NCBI RefSeq assembly: GCF_018130615.1
Contig: NZ_JAFCKB010000002.1
Location: 62,001-126,000, forward strand
Length of the DNA stretch: 64,000 nt
DNA from: Bradyrhizobium manausense
Lineage (GTDB): Bacteria; Pseudomonadota; Alphaproteobacteria; Rhizobiales; Xanthobacteraceae
Reading direction: 5' to 3'
Made by a program: the position numbers and the translations under genes. Shown piece by piece: positions 56,962 to 64,000 of the stretch. The notes under the pieces are model-generated. The model did not search any database. It was not told the DNA's origin and worked only from the letters and a program-made list of their open reading frames with translations. The number at the start of each line of letters is the position of its first letter. Within the stretch, counting starts at the first letter, position 1.

Positions 56962-57933
56962 ATGAAGGAATTTGCTGGAAAGATCGCGGTCATCACCGGT
57001 GGCGGCACGGGCATGGGGCGGGAGCTCGCCCGGCAGCTCGTGGCCGAAGGTTGCAATGTTGCGATGTGCGACGTCTCGGAGGCTGCGATGGCGGAGACCA
57101 AGCGGCTCTGCGAGGTCGAGAAGCTGCCGCAGGGTCTGCGCGTCACGACGCATGTCGCCGACGTTTCGATCGAGGATCATCTCAAGCGCTTTCGCGATGA
57201 GCTCGCAGAGCAGCAGAAGACCGACAAGATCCACCTGCTGTTCAACAACGCCGGCATCGGCGGTGGCGGCAGCCTGTTCACCAACACGCGCGAGCAATGG
57301 GAGCGCACTTTCAACATCTGCTGGGGCGGCGTCTATCTCGGCGTGCGCACCTTCCTGCCGATGCTGGTCAAGGCCGACGAAGCCCACATCGTCAACACCG
57401 CGAGCGTCAACGGCTTCTGGGCCTCGATCGGCATGGGCCAGGCGCATACCGCCTACAGCTCGGCGAAGTTCGCGGTGAAGGGCTTTACCGAGGCGCTGAT
57501 CAACGACCTCCGCCTGCACGCACCGCATGTCAAATGCTCGGTGGTAATGCCCGGCCACATCGGCACCTCGATCGTCTCCAATTCGCGCAAGGTGCAAAGC
57601 GGGGACGGATCGGAGCGTCTCAACGCCGACGAGATCGTGTTGACCCGCAAGCGGATGGTTGGGGCAGGCGTGCCAGATGCTGACAAAATGTCGGACGACG
57701 ACATCCAGGCGGTCTTCGCCGAGCGTGCCCGCAGCTTCCTGGAGGATGCACCGACGACCGCGGCGCAGGCCGCCAAAATCATTCTCGATGGTGTGAAGGC
57801 GGAGCGTTGGCGTATCCTGGTCGGTGAGGACGCCAAGCGCCTCGATGAGCGCGTACGCGCGGCGCCGGAGCAGGCCTATGACCGTGCCTTCTACGAAAGT
57901 CTTGTCCAGGAGGTCGGCTGGCGGCTTGGCTGA
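56962..57933 (+). CDS. short-chain dehydrogenase/reductase
   Basis: The 323-residue product has TGGGTGMG near 13-20 (NAD(P) binding), NNAG, and the catalytic Ser...Tyr-x-x-x-Lys as NTASVNGFWAS...AYSSAKFAVKG. The chain is longer than classical SDRs (about 250), with an extra C-terminal 70 residues (AERARSFLEDAPTTAAQAAKIILDGVKAERWRILVGEDAKRLDE). That tail is typical of a Bradyrhizobium/Mycobacterium-type SDR group. The substrate is unknown. It follows the aldolase by 147 bp. Confidence 0.9.
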   Translation: MKEFAGKIAVITGGGTGMGRELARQLVAEGCNVAMCDVSEAAMAETKRLCEVEKLPQGLRVTTHVADVSIEDHLKRFRDELAEQQKTDKIHLLFNNAGIGGGGSLFTNTREQWERTFNICWGGVYLGVRTFLPMLVKADEAHIVNTASVNGFWASIGMGQAHTAYSSAKFAVKGFTEALINDLRLHAPHVKCSVVMPGHIGTSIVSNSRKVQSGDGSERLNADEIVLTRKRMVGAGVPDADKMSDDDIQAVFAERARSFLEDAPTTAAQAAKIILDGVKAERWRILVGEDAKRLDERVRAAPEQAYDRAFYESLVQEVGWRLG

Positions 57934-58206
57934 GACCAGCAACGATCGCGCGCGCATGTGGGTATGATGATCATCATTGCAAGAGGTGCGCAGCTAATTT
58001 TGTTCGAGTCATTTTACTCGGGCAATTTTAGCCGTTCTCTCGCGCGAGTCTTCTTATGATGATACGGAATGTCACACATGCGACACGTGCCGTGCGTTCA
58101 AGCGATGGTGATCTCGAACGGGTCTCATTCGGCGCAAGCCAGCTTGGTTGGCGAACTGAAATAGTTTAGTCAATCAGGGGTAATACCACGACAGAGCGTC
58201 GCTCCG

Positions 58207-59322
58207 ATGATACCCGCTTGCCTCTCCGACAACTTTATCCTCTGCCCGGAGAGAGAGGATATCTCCGCTGAATTCACGCGGCTGCTGACTGCGGCACAGG
58301 AGGGTGGCGCCACCATCGCCGAATGCCTGATGATCGCGCGGCAGCTGAAGCGCGACGACGAGCAATCCTGGCATCGTGAGTGGAAGAGGCTTGCGCAAGC
58401 CAACCGGCAGCGCGCCGAGGCGGCGTTTGCGGAAGGCCATCTGGCCACGGCGCAGCGCAACTGGCTGCGGGCGATGAACTACTACGGCGCGGCCGCGATG
58501 CCGCTCGATCCGGCCGATGAACGCCGCTGGGTCGCAGTGCTCGCGATGCAGGAATGCGCCCGGCGATTCGTCGCGGCGCGTAGGCCGGGCGGCGAAGTCG
58601 TGACCATTCCCTGGGTCGAAGGACATTCGTTGCGAGGTTACTTCTTGCCTGCGCCTGCGGCGAGCGGTCGCGCGCCGACGGTGATCTGTATTGGCGAGCC
58701 CGGTCATCGCAAGGAAGAGTTCTTGTCCAAGCTCGCGCCGCATGCGCGCGAGCGTGGGTTGTCGATGCTCGCGCTGGACCTGCTCGGCGACCAGCGTGAC
58801 GACTACGCCGACATGCTAATGCAGCGCCGGGATCTCGAAAGCTCGGTTGGCTGCGCGATGGATTATCTGGAGCAGCGCGCGGATGTCGATTTCGGTCGCG
58901 TTGCGATCGTGGCGGACGGGTGGGGCTCTTCGTTTGTCGCGCGTGCCGTGCTGCAGGAGCCGCGTCTCGCCGCAGCCGTCTGTGACGGTGGCCTGTGGGA
59001 CCTGCACGAGCGGTCGTTCTTTTCCAGCCGTTTTGCGATGCGCGACCTCAGCATCGTCCCGGTGCCGCAGGCGCCATTGATGGCCTCCAGCGCCGAATGT
59101 CCGGTGCTGATCACGCTCGGCGAGGACGGCTGGCTTAAGGCCGACCGGGCGCGTCAGATCGTGCAGAAATCCGCGCTCGGCAGCTCCGACATCGTGCTGA
59201 AGGTGTTCACAGCAGCGGAGACCGGCGCGGCACAGGCCCATGCCGACAATCCGAGCCTTGCCAACGAATACATCTTCGACTGGCTCGAATCGCGACTCGG
59301 TGCCGCCAGTCAGCGAATCTGA
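58207..59322 (+). CDS. alpha/beta hydrolase-fold protein lacking the usual nucleophile
   Basis: The 371-residue product resembles FrsA/dihydroxypseudooxynicotine hydrolase-type proteins: a helical N-terminal part (about 20-130) and a hydrolase core (VICIGEPGHRKEEF, MLALDLLGDQRDD, RVAIVADGWGSSFVARAVLQEP). The elbow that normally reads GxSxG is ADGWG, with Gly238 where the Ser should be. A C-terminal His (AQAHADNPS) remains. It may be a non-catalytic or altered enzyme. The 273-bp upstream gap is AT-rich and has no gene. Confidence 0.75.
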   Translation: MIPACLSDNFILCPEREDISAEFTRLLTAAQEGGATIAECLMIARQLKRDDEQSWHREWKRLAQANRQRAEAAFAEGHLATAQRNWLRAMNYYGAAAMPLDPADERRWVAVLAMQECARRFVAARRPGGEVVTIPWVEGHSLRGYFLPAPAASGRAPTVICIGEPGHRKEEFLSKLAPHARERGLSMLALDLLGDQRDDYADMLMQRRDLESSVGCAMDYLEQRADVDFGRVAIVADGWGSSFVARAVLQEPRLAAAVCDGGLWDLHERSFFSSRFAMRDLSIVPVPQAPLMASSAECPVLITLGEDGWLKADRARQIVQKSALGSSDIVLKVFTAAETGAAQAHADNPSLANEYIFDWLESRLGAASQRI

Positions 59323-59351
59323 GCGCGGCCTCTCGGAAGCGGCTGCGCACT

Positions 59352-59921
59352 TCAGAAATCGAGGGAGATCCGGACGCAGGCTTTCTCAAGCCGGGTCTTC
59401 AGCGTTGCGAGCTTGGCCGTGAATTCCGTCAGCTCGTTTTCGTCGAACTCCTGGAAGACGAATTCGCGAATCGTCTTGTACTGCTCGTTGAGGCTCGCGA
59501 TGTGCTTCTGCGTCTTTTCCACCAGCGACAGCCGCACCACGCGGGCGTCGGTCGGCGAGGGTCGGCGACGCAGCAGGCCCTTCTTCTCGAGCAGCTTGGA
59601 TTGGGTGGTGACGAAGGACGGATCGACGTGGAGCAGCTTGGAGACCACGTTGACGGGCACGCCGTCGTCCTTGTCGAGGTCCGAAATCGCCATCAGGATC
59701 AGCCATTGCGGTCCGCTGATTCCGAGCGTCCTGGCCCAGAACTGACGCAGTTCCTCCAGGTGCATGTTGATCGACGATATCTCCCAGGTAAATCGCCTGA
59801 TGATGTCGAGATTGCCGACGGAGCGGAGGCGCGCCCCTTCTTTCCTCGTCGCTGACACAGCGTCACTCCCGCAAACTGATGTCTTTCTGGCCGGTGTTCG
59901 CGGCCGCCATAGTCCACGCAA
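59352..59921 (-). CDS. MarR-family transcriptional regulator
   Basis: The 189-residue product has a MarR winged helix: WLILMAISDLDKDDGVPVNVVSKLLHVDPSFVTTQSKLLEKKGLLRRRPSPTDARVVRLSLVEKTQKHI. The N-terminal 35 residues are basic and irregular, so the true start may be the GTG about 21 codons in. It converges on the hydrolase-like gene and is divergent from the porin. The ligand is unknown. Confidence 0.88.
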   Translation of the reverse strand: MRGLWRPRTPARKTSVCGSDAVSATRKEGARLRSVGNLDIIRRFTWEISSINMHLEELRQFWARTLGISGPQWLILMAISDLDKDDGVPVNVVSKLLHVDPSFVTTQSKLLEKKGLLRRRPSPTDARVVRLSLVEKTQKHIASLNEQYKTIREFVFQEFDENELTEFTAKLATLKTRLEKACVRISLDF

Positions 59922-60267
59922 GTCTGCCCTGACGCAAGTGCAGGGCAGGGTAATTGTGTCACGGAAATTACAAATATGATCAGGTCAGGCTTTTTGGTTC
60001 AGGGCTGGTGTTGCGCAGCAGACACAGGATTAGTGAAACCACAAAGCTGATCTAATAAACTATTTTGATTAATGGATCGGTGCGTTCATATTGATTTCTG
60101 ACGGTGGGGGGTTCTCGATCGTCCCGTTGCAGGTGGTTCGCTCACGTCCCTCGCGTCGAATGCGGGTACGTCCGAAAGCGCGAAGCGGCCGAGCGGATTT
60201 GAAGAGACGGGGATCTGGGGGGCCTCACGGTCCGGTCTCCGTAAAATGAGCAACTTGGAGGTTTTAA
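59922..60267. other. 346-bp gap: porin and marR promoter region
   Basis: It is AT-rich from about 59950 to 60100. The porin leader from about 60180 to 60267 is GC-rich and ends in a strong ribosome site (TTGGAGG, 7 nt before the ATG). No coding frame is supported. Confidence 0.5.
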
Positions 60268-61815
60268 ATGAAAGTGGTGAAGAGCCTTTTGCTCGGCACT
60301 GCGGCGGGTCTGATCGCCGTCGGTGGAGCTCAGGCGGCTGATCTTCCGGTCAAGGCCAAGGCGGTTGAATACGTGAAGATCTGCTCGCTGTACGGTGCAG
60401 GTTTCTACTACATTCCGGGCACCGACACCTGCGTCAAGCTGGGTGGCTACCTGCGCGCTGACGCCGTTCTTGGCGGCGCCGGCGACTATGGTTTCAACAA
60501 CACCACGAGCAGTGCGAATGGTGGGTCAAACAACCGTCTGACCAACTATTACTATAGCCGCGCTCGTTTCGACCTCAACGTCGACACCCGTACGGCGACC
60601 GAATACGGCGTCGTTCGCACCTACGCTGACATGATTTTCAGCTATGATACGGCCAACGTCACCGGCAGCAGCCCGGCGGCGTTCTCGACCGGTGCGCCCA
60701 CGCTCGGCCTCTACCATGCGTTCATCCAGTTCGCCGGCTTCACCTTCGGCCGCACGGTCTCGATCTTCGATGCCCCGTGGCAGAGCTATCCGGCTGGCGG
60801 TCCCGACAGCATTCCGGGCGGCAGCAACCACGTCAACGGCATCAACCAGGCTGCCTACACGGCTGACTTCGGCCAGGGCATCACGGGTTCGATCGCGTTG
60901 GAAGAGGAGACCACGGCGTCGAACGGCCAGTCGAACCTGTGGAACGCCAACGGTTTCGTGGCCTCCAGTGCCGTTAACGGTGCGGGTGCCATCGTGACCA
61001 CTTCGGCTGCCGCAAACGCTGCCGCCGCCCTCATCCAGGGCAACTATGGCGTCAATGCCTGGGGGGGAACGCGCGTCCCCGATATCACGGGTGCGGTTCG
61101 TGTCGACCAGGCCTGGGGTCTCGCCCAGATCTCGGTTGCTGCGCATGATCTGCATCCTGGCTACTACGGCACGACGGAACCCAGCGGTCATCCGTCGGAC
61201 AAGTGGGGCTGGGCTGTGCAGGGCTCGTTGTCGATCAAGAACATCCCGACTGGTGCGGGCGACAACATCAACCTGCAGGCCGTCTATACGGACGGTGCAA
61301 CGCGTTACAATTTCCAGAGCCTGTTCCCGCAGAGCTTCTTCATGTTCAGCGGCAGCAGCTCCGGAGCGTATCAGAGCGTCGGTTTCGCCGGTCTTGCCGA
61401 CGGCGTCTTCGGCACGGGTACCGGCATCGATACCGTCAAGACCTGGGGTCTCCGTGGTGCCTACACCCACAACTGGAGCCCGAACTGGGCGAGCGCCGTC
61501 TACGGCGGTTATGCCCAGCTGAAGTATGGCACGACGGGCAAGGCCCTGATCTGCAACAACTTCGCTACGATCGCGGTTGCCGGTTCGACTTGTAACCCGG
61601 ACTTCAACTTCGGCGTCATCGGTGTCAACACCGTTTGGACTCCGGTCAAGAACCTGGCGTTCACTGCGGACCTGAGCTGGTCGCGTCTGGACCAGAAGTA
61701 CTCTGGCGCCATCACTGCTCCGGCCATTTCCACCGCTGCCAAGCCGGGCGCCGTGTATGAGCTGAAGGACCAGAACTCGGTGAGCATGCTGCTGCGCGCT
61801 CAGCGCAACTTCTGA
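60268..61815 (+). CDS. outer-membrane porin (Porin_2 family)
   Basis: The 515-residue product has a signal peptide (MKVVKSLLLGTAAGLIAVGGAQA|ADLP) followed by the Porin_2 start (AVEYVKICSLYGAGFYYIPGTDTCVKLGGYLRADAVLGG). Alternating beta-strand segments run to a C-terminus ending in Phe (LLRAQRNF), the outer-membrane barrel signature. Aromatic strand phrases (TNYYYSRARFDLNVDTRT) are typical of rhizobial porins. It forms general diffusion channels. A strong terminator follows 26 bp after the stop. Confidence 0.95.
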   Translation: MKVVKSLLLGTAAGLIAVGGAQAADLPVKAKAVEYVKICSLYGAGFYYIPGTDTCVKLGGYLRADAVLGGAGDYGFNNTTSSANGGSNNRLTNYYYSRARFDLNVDTRTATEYGVVRTYADMIFSYDTANVTGSSPAAFSTGAPTLGLYHAFIQFAGFTFGRTVSIFDAPWQSYPAGGPDSIPGGSNHVNGINQAAYTADFGQGITGSIALEEETTASNGQSNLWNANGFVASSAVNGAGAIVTTSAAANAAAALIQGNYGVNAWGGTRVPDITGAVRVDQAWGLAQISVAAHDLHPGYYGTTEPSGHPSDKWGWAVQGSLSIKNIPTGAGDNINLQAVYTDGATRYNFQSLFPQSFFMFSGSSSGAYQSVGFAGLADGVFGTGTGIDTVKTWGLRGAYTHNWSPNWASAVYGGYAQLKYGTTGKALICNNFATIAVAGSTCNPDFNFGVIGVNTVWTPVKNLAFTADLSWSRLDQKYSGAITAPAISTAAKPGAVYELKDQNSVSMLLRAQRNF

Positions 61816-61841
61816 TCAACGATCGCGCAAAGCGATCGGAG

Positions 61842-61872
61842 AGCCCCGGCGGGCAACCGCCGGGGCTTTTTC
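61842..61872 (+). terminator. rho-independent terminator of the porin gene
   Basis: A perfect 11-bp stem (AGCCCCGGCGG / CCGCCGGGGCT) with a GCAA tetraloop is followed by TTTT. Confidence 0.95.
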
Positions 61873-61957
61873 TTGATGAATCCCTGATTTTCAAACTCAG
61901 AGATCTCCTCCGCGAGCGACGAAGACGAGCTATGCGATTCGATCTCCACCAATTTTA

Positions 61958-61986
61958 TTTACTTACCTGAGTTGCTCAGCTATATT
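61958..61986 (+). promoter_or_regulatory. sigma70-type promoter candidate upstream of the small RNA
   Basis: TTTACT (61958-61963), a 17-nt spacer and TATATT (61981-61986) give a start near 61993. It lies after the porin terminator, with no ORF downstream on this strand. Confidence 0.55.
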
Positions 61987-61992
61987 CCGCTC

Positions 61993-62073
61993 AGCCGATT
62001 TCGAAAAGTTACGGCTCTTAGCTTCACGCTAAGCCTCCAAGAACCTCCGGTAGTGCCCTGCCGGAGGTTTTTC
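61993..62073 (+). ncRNA. candidate small regulatory RNA, about 80 nt
   Basis: Three stem-loops follow each other: AGCCG/CGGCT (61993-62016), CTTAGC-TTCAC-GCTAAG (62017-62033), and AACCTCCGG/CCGGAGGTT (62042-62069) with a U-tract (TTTTT), a complete intrinsic terminator. Two CCUCC motifs (62034-62038, and in the terminator stem) could pair with ribosome sites. A promoter candidate sits at the right distance. There is no ORF. I do not recognise it as a named family. Confidence 0.6.
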
Positions 62074-62098
62074 ATTGTGGAGCAGGGGACGGTGGCTT

Positions 62099-62587
62099 TC
62101 AGCCGCGCATGATGCGCGCGCGCGAGTTCGGCTTGTAGGCGAGGCGGCTGTGGCCGGCGCAATAGGGCTGACCGTCGTGCGCGGCATTGCCGCAGAAGCA
62201 GAAATCCTCGGCCCCCGGCGTCGAGATCGGCCAACGGCAGTGGTTTTCGCCGAGCTCCATCAGCGAGCAGCGATTGGCCTCGTCGATCGGCCCGGTCGCG
62301 ACGGGCGCGTCCGCGTCGCCGTAGATCGTGGCCAGCATTTCGAATTGCAACCGGGGCACCGCTTTCGGCGCGCGCGGCGCGGAATTCCTGTCCTGATTTC
62401 TGTCTTGCAGCCTGCGCTCGTCGGCCGAGCGGCCGCGCGTGAGATTGAGGCGCGACAGCTTCCCGATCACGGCGTTGCGGCTGACGCCGATGTCGGCGGC
62501 AATCTCGCGGCAGGACAGACCGGCCTCGAAGTGCTGCTTCAGAAGTTCAATTCGTTCGTTGGTCCAGGTCGGTGAGAGAACAGGCAT
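62099..62587 (-). CDS. gcrA: GcrA cell-cycle regulator
   Basis: GcrA binds sigma70-RNA polymerase and controls cell-cycle genes with CcrM-methylated promoters in Alphaproteobacteria. The 162-residue product has the N-terminal domain WTNERIELLKQHFEAGLSCREIAADIGVSRNAVIGKLSRLNL. The C-terminal cysteine region is RCSLMELGENHCRWPISTPGAEDFCFCGNAAHDGQPYCAGHSRLAY. The ATG at 62587 (MPVLSPTWT) is chosen; the TTG eight codons upstream is unlikely. Its 3' end lies 27 bp from the candidate small RNA on the other strand. Confidence 0.94.
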   Translation of the reverse strand: MPVLSPTWTNERIELLKQHFEAGLSCREIAADIGVSRNAVIGKLSRLNLTRGRSADERRLQDRNQDRNSAPRAPKAVPRLQFEMLATIYGDADAPVATGPIDEANRCSLMELGENHCRWPISTPGAEDFCFCGNAAHDGQPYCAGHSRLAYKPNSRARIMRG

Positions 62588-62659
62588 TGTAACGGTCCCA
62601 GGTTGCGACAATCGACCAACCGCAGCTCGAGATCCGTCCGCTTCACGTTCGACGCGCGC

Positions 62660-62857
62660 TCACGTCCGGCCATTGTCGCGGATCGACAAAAGCCCGTCTT
62701 TGATGGCGAGACGGATGCCTTCCTCGATCAAGGTACGTGCGACGCCGGGAACGCTGGTGCCGTGGGTGCCCTGTCTCACCAACTTCTCCAGGTAGGTGAT
62801 GGTCGAGAGCGCCAAGGTTACGGGAATGCGGTCAGTCTCGGCTTTTTCGGTGGCCAT
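62660..62857 (-). CDS. small ribbon-helix-helix-like protein
   Basis: The 65-residue product (MATEKAETDRIPVTLALSTITYLEKLVRQGTHGTSVPGVARTLIEEGIRLAIKDGLL) has a beta strand followed by two helices, like a ribbon-helix-helix DNA-binding fold. No partner toxin gene is adjacent. It may be a regulator; function unknown. It diverges from gcrA's promoter region only on the same strand, upstream of it. Confidence 0.7.
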   Translation of the reverse strand: MATEKAETDRIPVTLALSTITYLEKLVRQGTHGTSVPGVARTLIEEGIRLAIKDGLLSIRDNGRT

Positions 62858-63056
62858 GGCCCGAACGCTAGCCTCTTACTCAGGTACATAAAAGTAACGA
62901 TTAAGACTCTATTTAGGTTCGGGGGTGGAAGTCAAATCCGAGCTTCGGCCGCAGTTCAGCGCATTGGAATCGCTGGGAAAAAGACGCGACCGCGTGCGCC
63001 GCGCGGAAGTCCGGGCGGTGGTGTGGCGTCAGCGGACAGGGGATGCGGGCCAGGTT

Positions 63057-63998
63057 TCAGCCGTGCACGACCGCCTTTTCGATCATGCAATGGATACCCT
63101 TGGAGCCGTTGACGGTCTGGGTCACCCGCAAATCGGCCGCGAGACTGCACAGCGTATAGGCATCCTCGCGCGACAGGTTTCGCATCTCGCCAAGCAGCGC
63201 GATCATGTCGCGCAACGCCCGCACCGCGCATTGGTCGAGGTCGGGGTCCATCGCCATGGTCATGTAGTGGGTCGTCGTCTCCGCGCGCGGATAATTGAAC
63301 CGCAGATCCTTGCGCAGCGTCAGCCGGAAACGGCCCGAGAGCGCCGTCTCGATCGCGGTGACGCAGACCTCGCCGTCGCCCTGCACGCCGTGACCGTCGC
63401 CGCAGGAGAACATCGCGCCCGGAACGAACACCGGCAGAAACAGCGTCGCGCCGGCGCCGAGCTCCTTGTTGTCGAGATTGCCGCCCATGGCGCGCGGAAC
63501 GAGCGAGGAGATGCGGCCCCAGGCCGGCGGCGGCGAAACACCCATCACGCCGAAGAACGGCTTTAACGGCAGGTCGAGCCCCCACGGCATGCGGCCAACC
63601 ATCCGTGTCCGGTCCAGCGGAATGTTGAGGATGCGCGTCTCGTGGAAATCGTCGGGCAGGGTGCCCGACAACGGCTTGATCAAATTCCAGCCCCAGTCCT
63701 GGCGGAGCTGGACGTCGAGAATCTCGACGGCGAGCACATCGCCGGGCTCGGCGCCTTCGACTGCGATCGGGCCGGTCAGGATGTGGCCGGGGAGCATGCG
63801 TTCGTTCTTGGCATGAACCTCGAACAGCTCCGGGGGAATGTGAAACTTGCTGCGGTCGGGCAGCATGTCCGGGCCGCCGCTGATGGTATCGATGGTCACC
63901 TCATCGCCGCTGGCGATGGTGAGGACGGGCTTGAGCGCGGCTTCAAAGAAGCCCCAATGGCAGGTTTCGGGGCTTGAATGCAGATGGTGATGGGTCAT
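63057..63998 (-). CDS. acetamidase/formamidase-family protein
   Basis: The 313-residue product matches the FmdA/AmdA family of amide hydrolases: HHHLHSSPETCHWGFFEAALKPVLTIASGDEV at the start, GHILTGPIAVEGAEPGDVLAVEI, MGGNLDNKEL, and FSCGDGHGVQGDGEVCVTAIET, which holds the metal and catalytic residues. It would release ammonia from short amides. The ATG is at 63998, 2 bp from the window edge, so an upstream start cannot be excluded. It is somewhat shorter than some family members (about 400). Confidence 0.88.
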   Translation of the reverse strand: MTHHHLHSSPETCHWGFFEAALKPVLTIASGDEVTIDTISGGPDMLPDRSKFHIPPELFEVHAKNERMLPGHILTGPIAVEGAEPGDVLAVEILDVQLRQDWGWNLIKPLSGTLPDDFHETRILNIPLDRTRMVGRMPWGLDLPLKPFFGVMGVSPPPAWGRISSLVPRAMGGNLDNKELGAGATLFLPVFVPGAMFSCGDGHGVQGDGEVCVTAIETALSGRFRLTLRKDLRFNYPRAETTTHYMTMAMDPDLDQCAVRALRDMIALLGEMRNLSREDAYTLCSLAADLRVTQTVNGSKGIHCMIEKAVVHG

Positions 63999-64000
63999 TT

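Overview
The window looks like a chromosomal stretch from a Bradyrhizobium-type alphaproteobacterium (Hyphomicrobiales, Nitrobacteraceae). The signs are high GC content with strong third-position GC bias, an acpS-lepB-rnc-era-recO-parC block, a GcrA cell-cycle regulator, a magnesium-type HemB with Asp/Ala in place of the zinc cysteines, an LdtR-type regulator, a Porin_2-family porin, PEPxxWA-CTERM proteins, and a recurring family of roughly 100-bp palindromic intergenic repeats. No species can be named from sequence reading alone. I see no CRISPR array, prophage, integrase or insertion sequence.

Layout. 1-7.2 kb: end of acpS, then lepB, rnc, era, recO and parC (lipid carrier activation, protein export, RNA processing, ribosome assembly, DNA repair, decatenation), with small membrane or secreted proteins between them. 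7.3-22 kb: an accessory stretch with a GMC oxidoreductase, a PEP-CTERM protein, a chromate module (chrA plus a rhodanese-ChrB fusion), an exported metallo-beta-lactamase-fold lactonase-like enzyme, a DMT transporter, two MFS transporters, a class III adenylate cyclase and the Mn transporter mntH with a palindromic operator candidate. 22-27 kb: hemB-RDD-bpt on the minus strand and, divergently, a DUF6163-like protein, ldtR and two small proteins. 27.4-33.2 kb: glyA-nrdR-ribD-ribE-ribH-nusB-thiL, with overlapping or tightly spaced genes for one-carbon and riboflavin metabolism plus nusB and thiL. 34-36.3 kb: hppA, a K+-independent-type proton pyrophosphatase, with a structured leader and a strong terminator.

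36.5-41.6 kb is the most system-like accessory region. It holds an AraC regulator, a type I Baeyer-Villiger monooxygenase, a MetX-like alpha/beta hydrolase and a FIST-domain sensor, all in one direction. A perfect 16-bp palindrome lies before the monooxygenase. The set reads as a ketone-to-ester-to-acid-plus-alcohol cassette with its own sensing. 42-48.5 kb returns to core genes: a Bug-type binding protein, bamE, a CBP3-like cytochrome bc1 chaperone, DUF177, plsX, fabH, ihfA, a merR gene and tRNA-Pro(GGG).

48.6-54 kb is rearranged. An exported protein with 14 tandem FG-GAP-like repeats (possibly two seven-bladed propellers) has lost its own 3' end and runs into a diverged partial copy of the neighbouring tetR gene. 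The intact tetR is divergent from an HSL-type esterase, with a shared operator candidate. 54-62 kb holds a second PEP-CTERM protein, a DHDPS-family aldolase, an SDR, a hydrolase-fold protein lacking the usual nucleophile, a MarR regulator, a large porin, and a strong candidate for an unannotated small RNA (61993-62073: sigma70-like promoter, three hairpins, U-tract, two CCUCC motifs). The window closes with gcrA, a small RHH-like protein and an acetamidase/formamidase-family gene.
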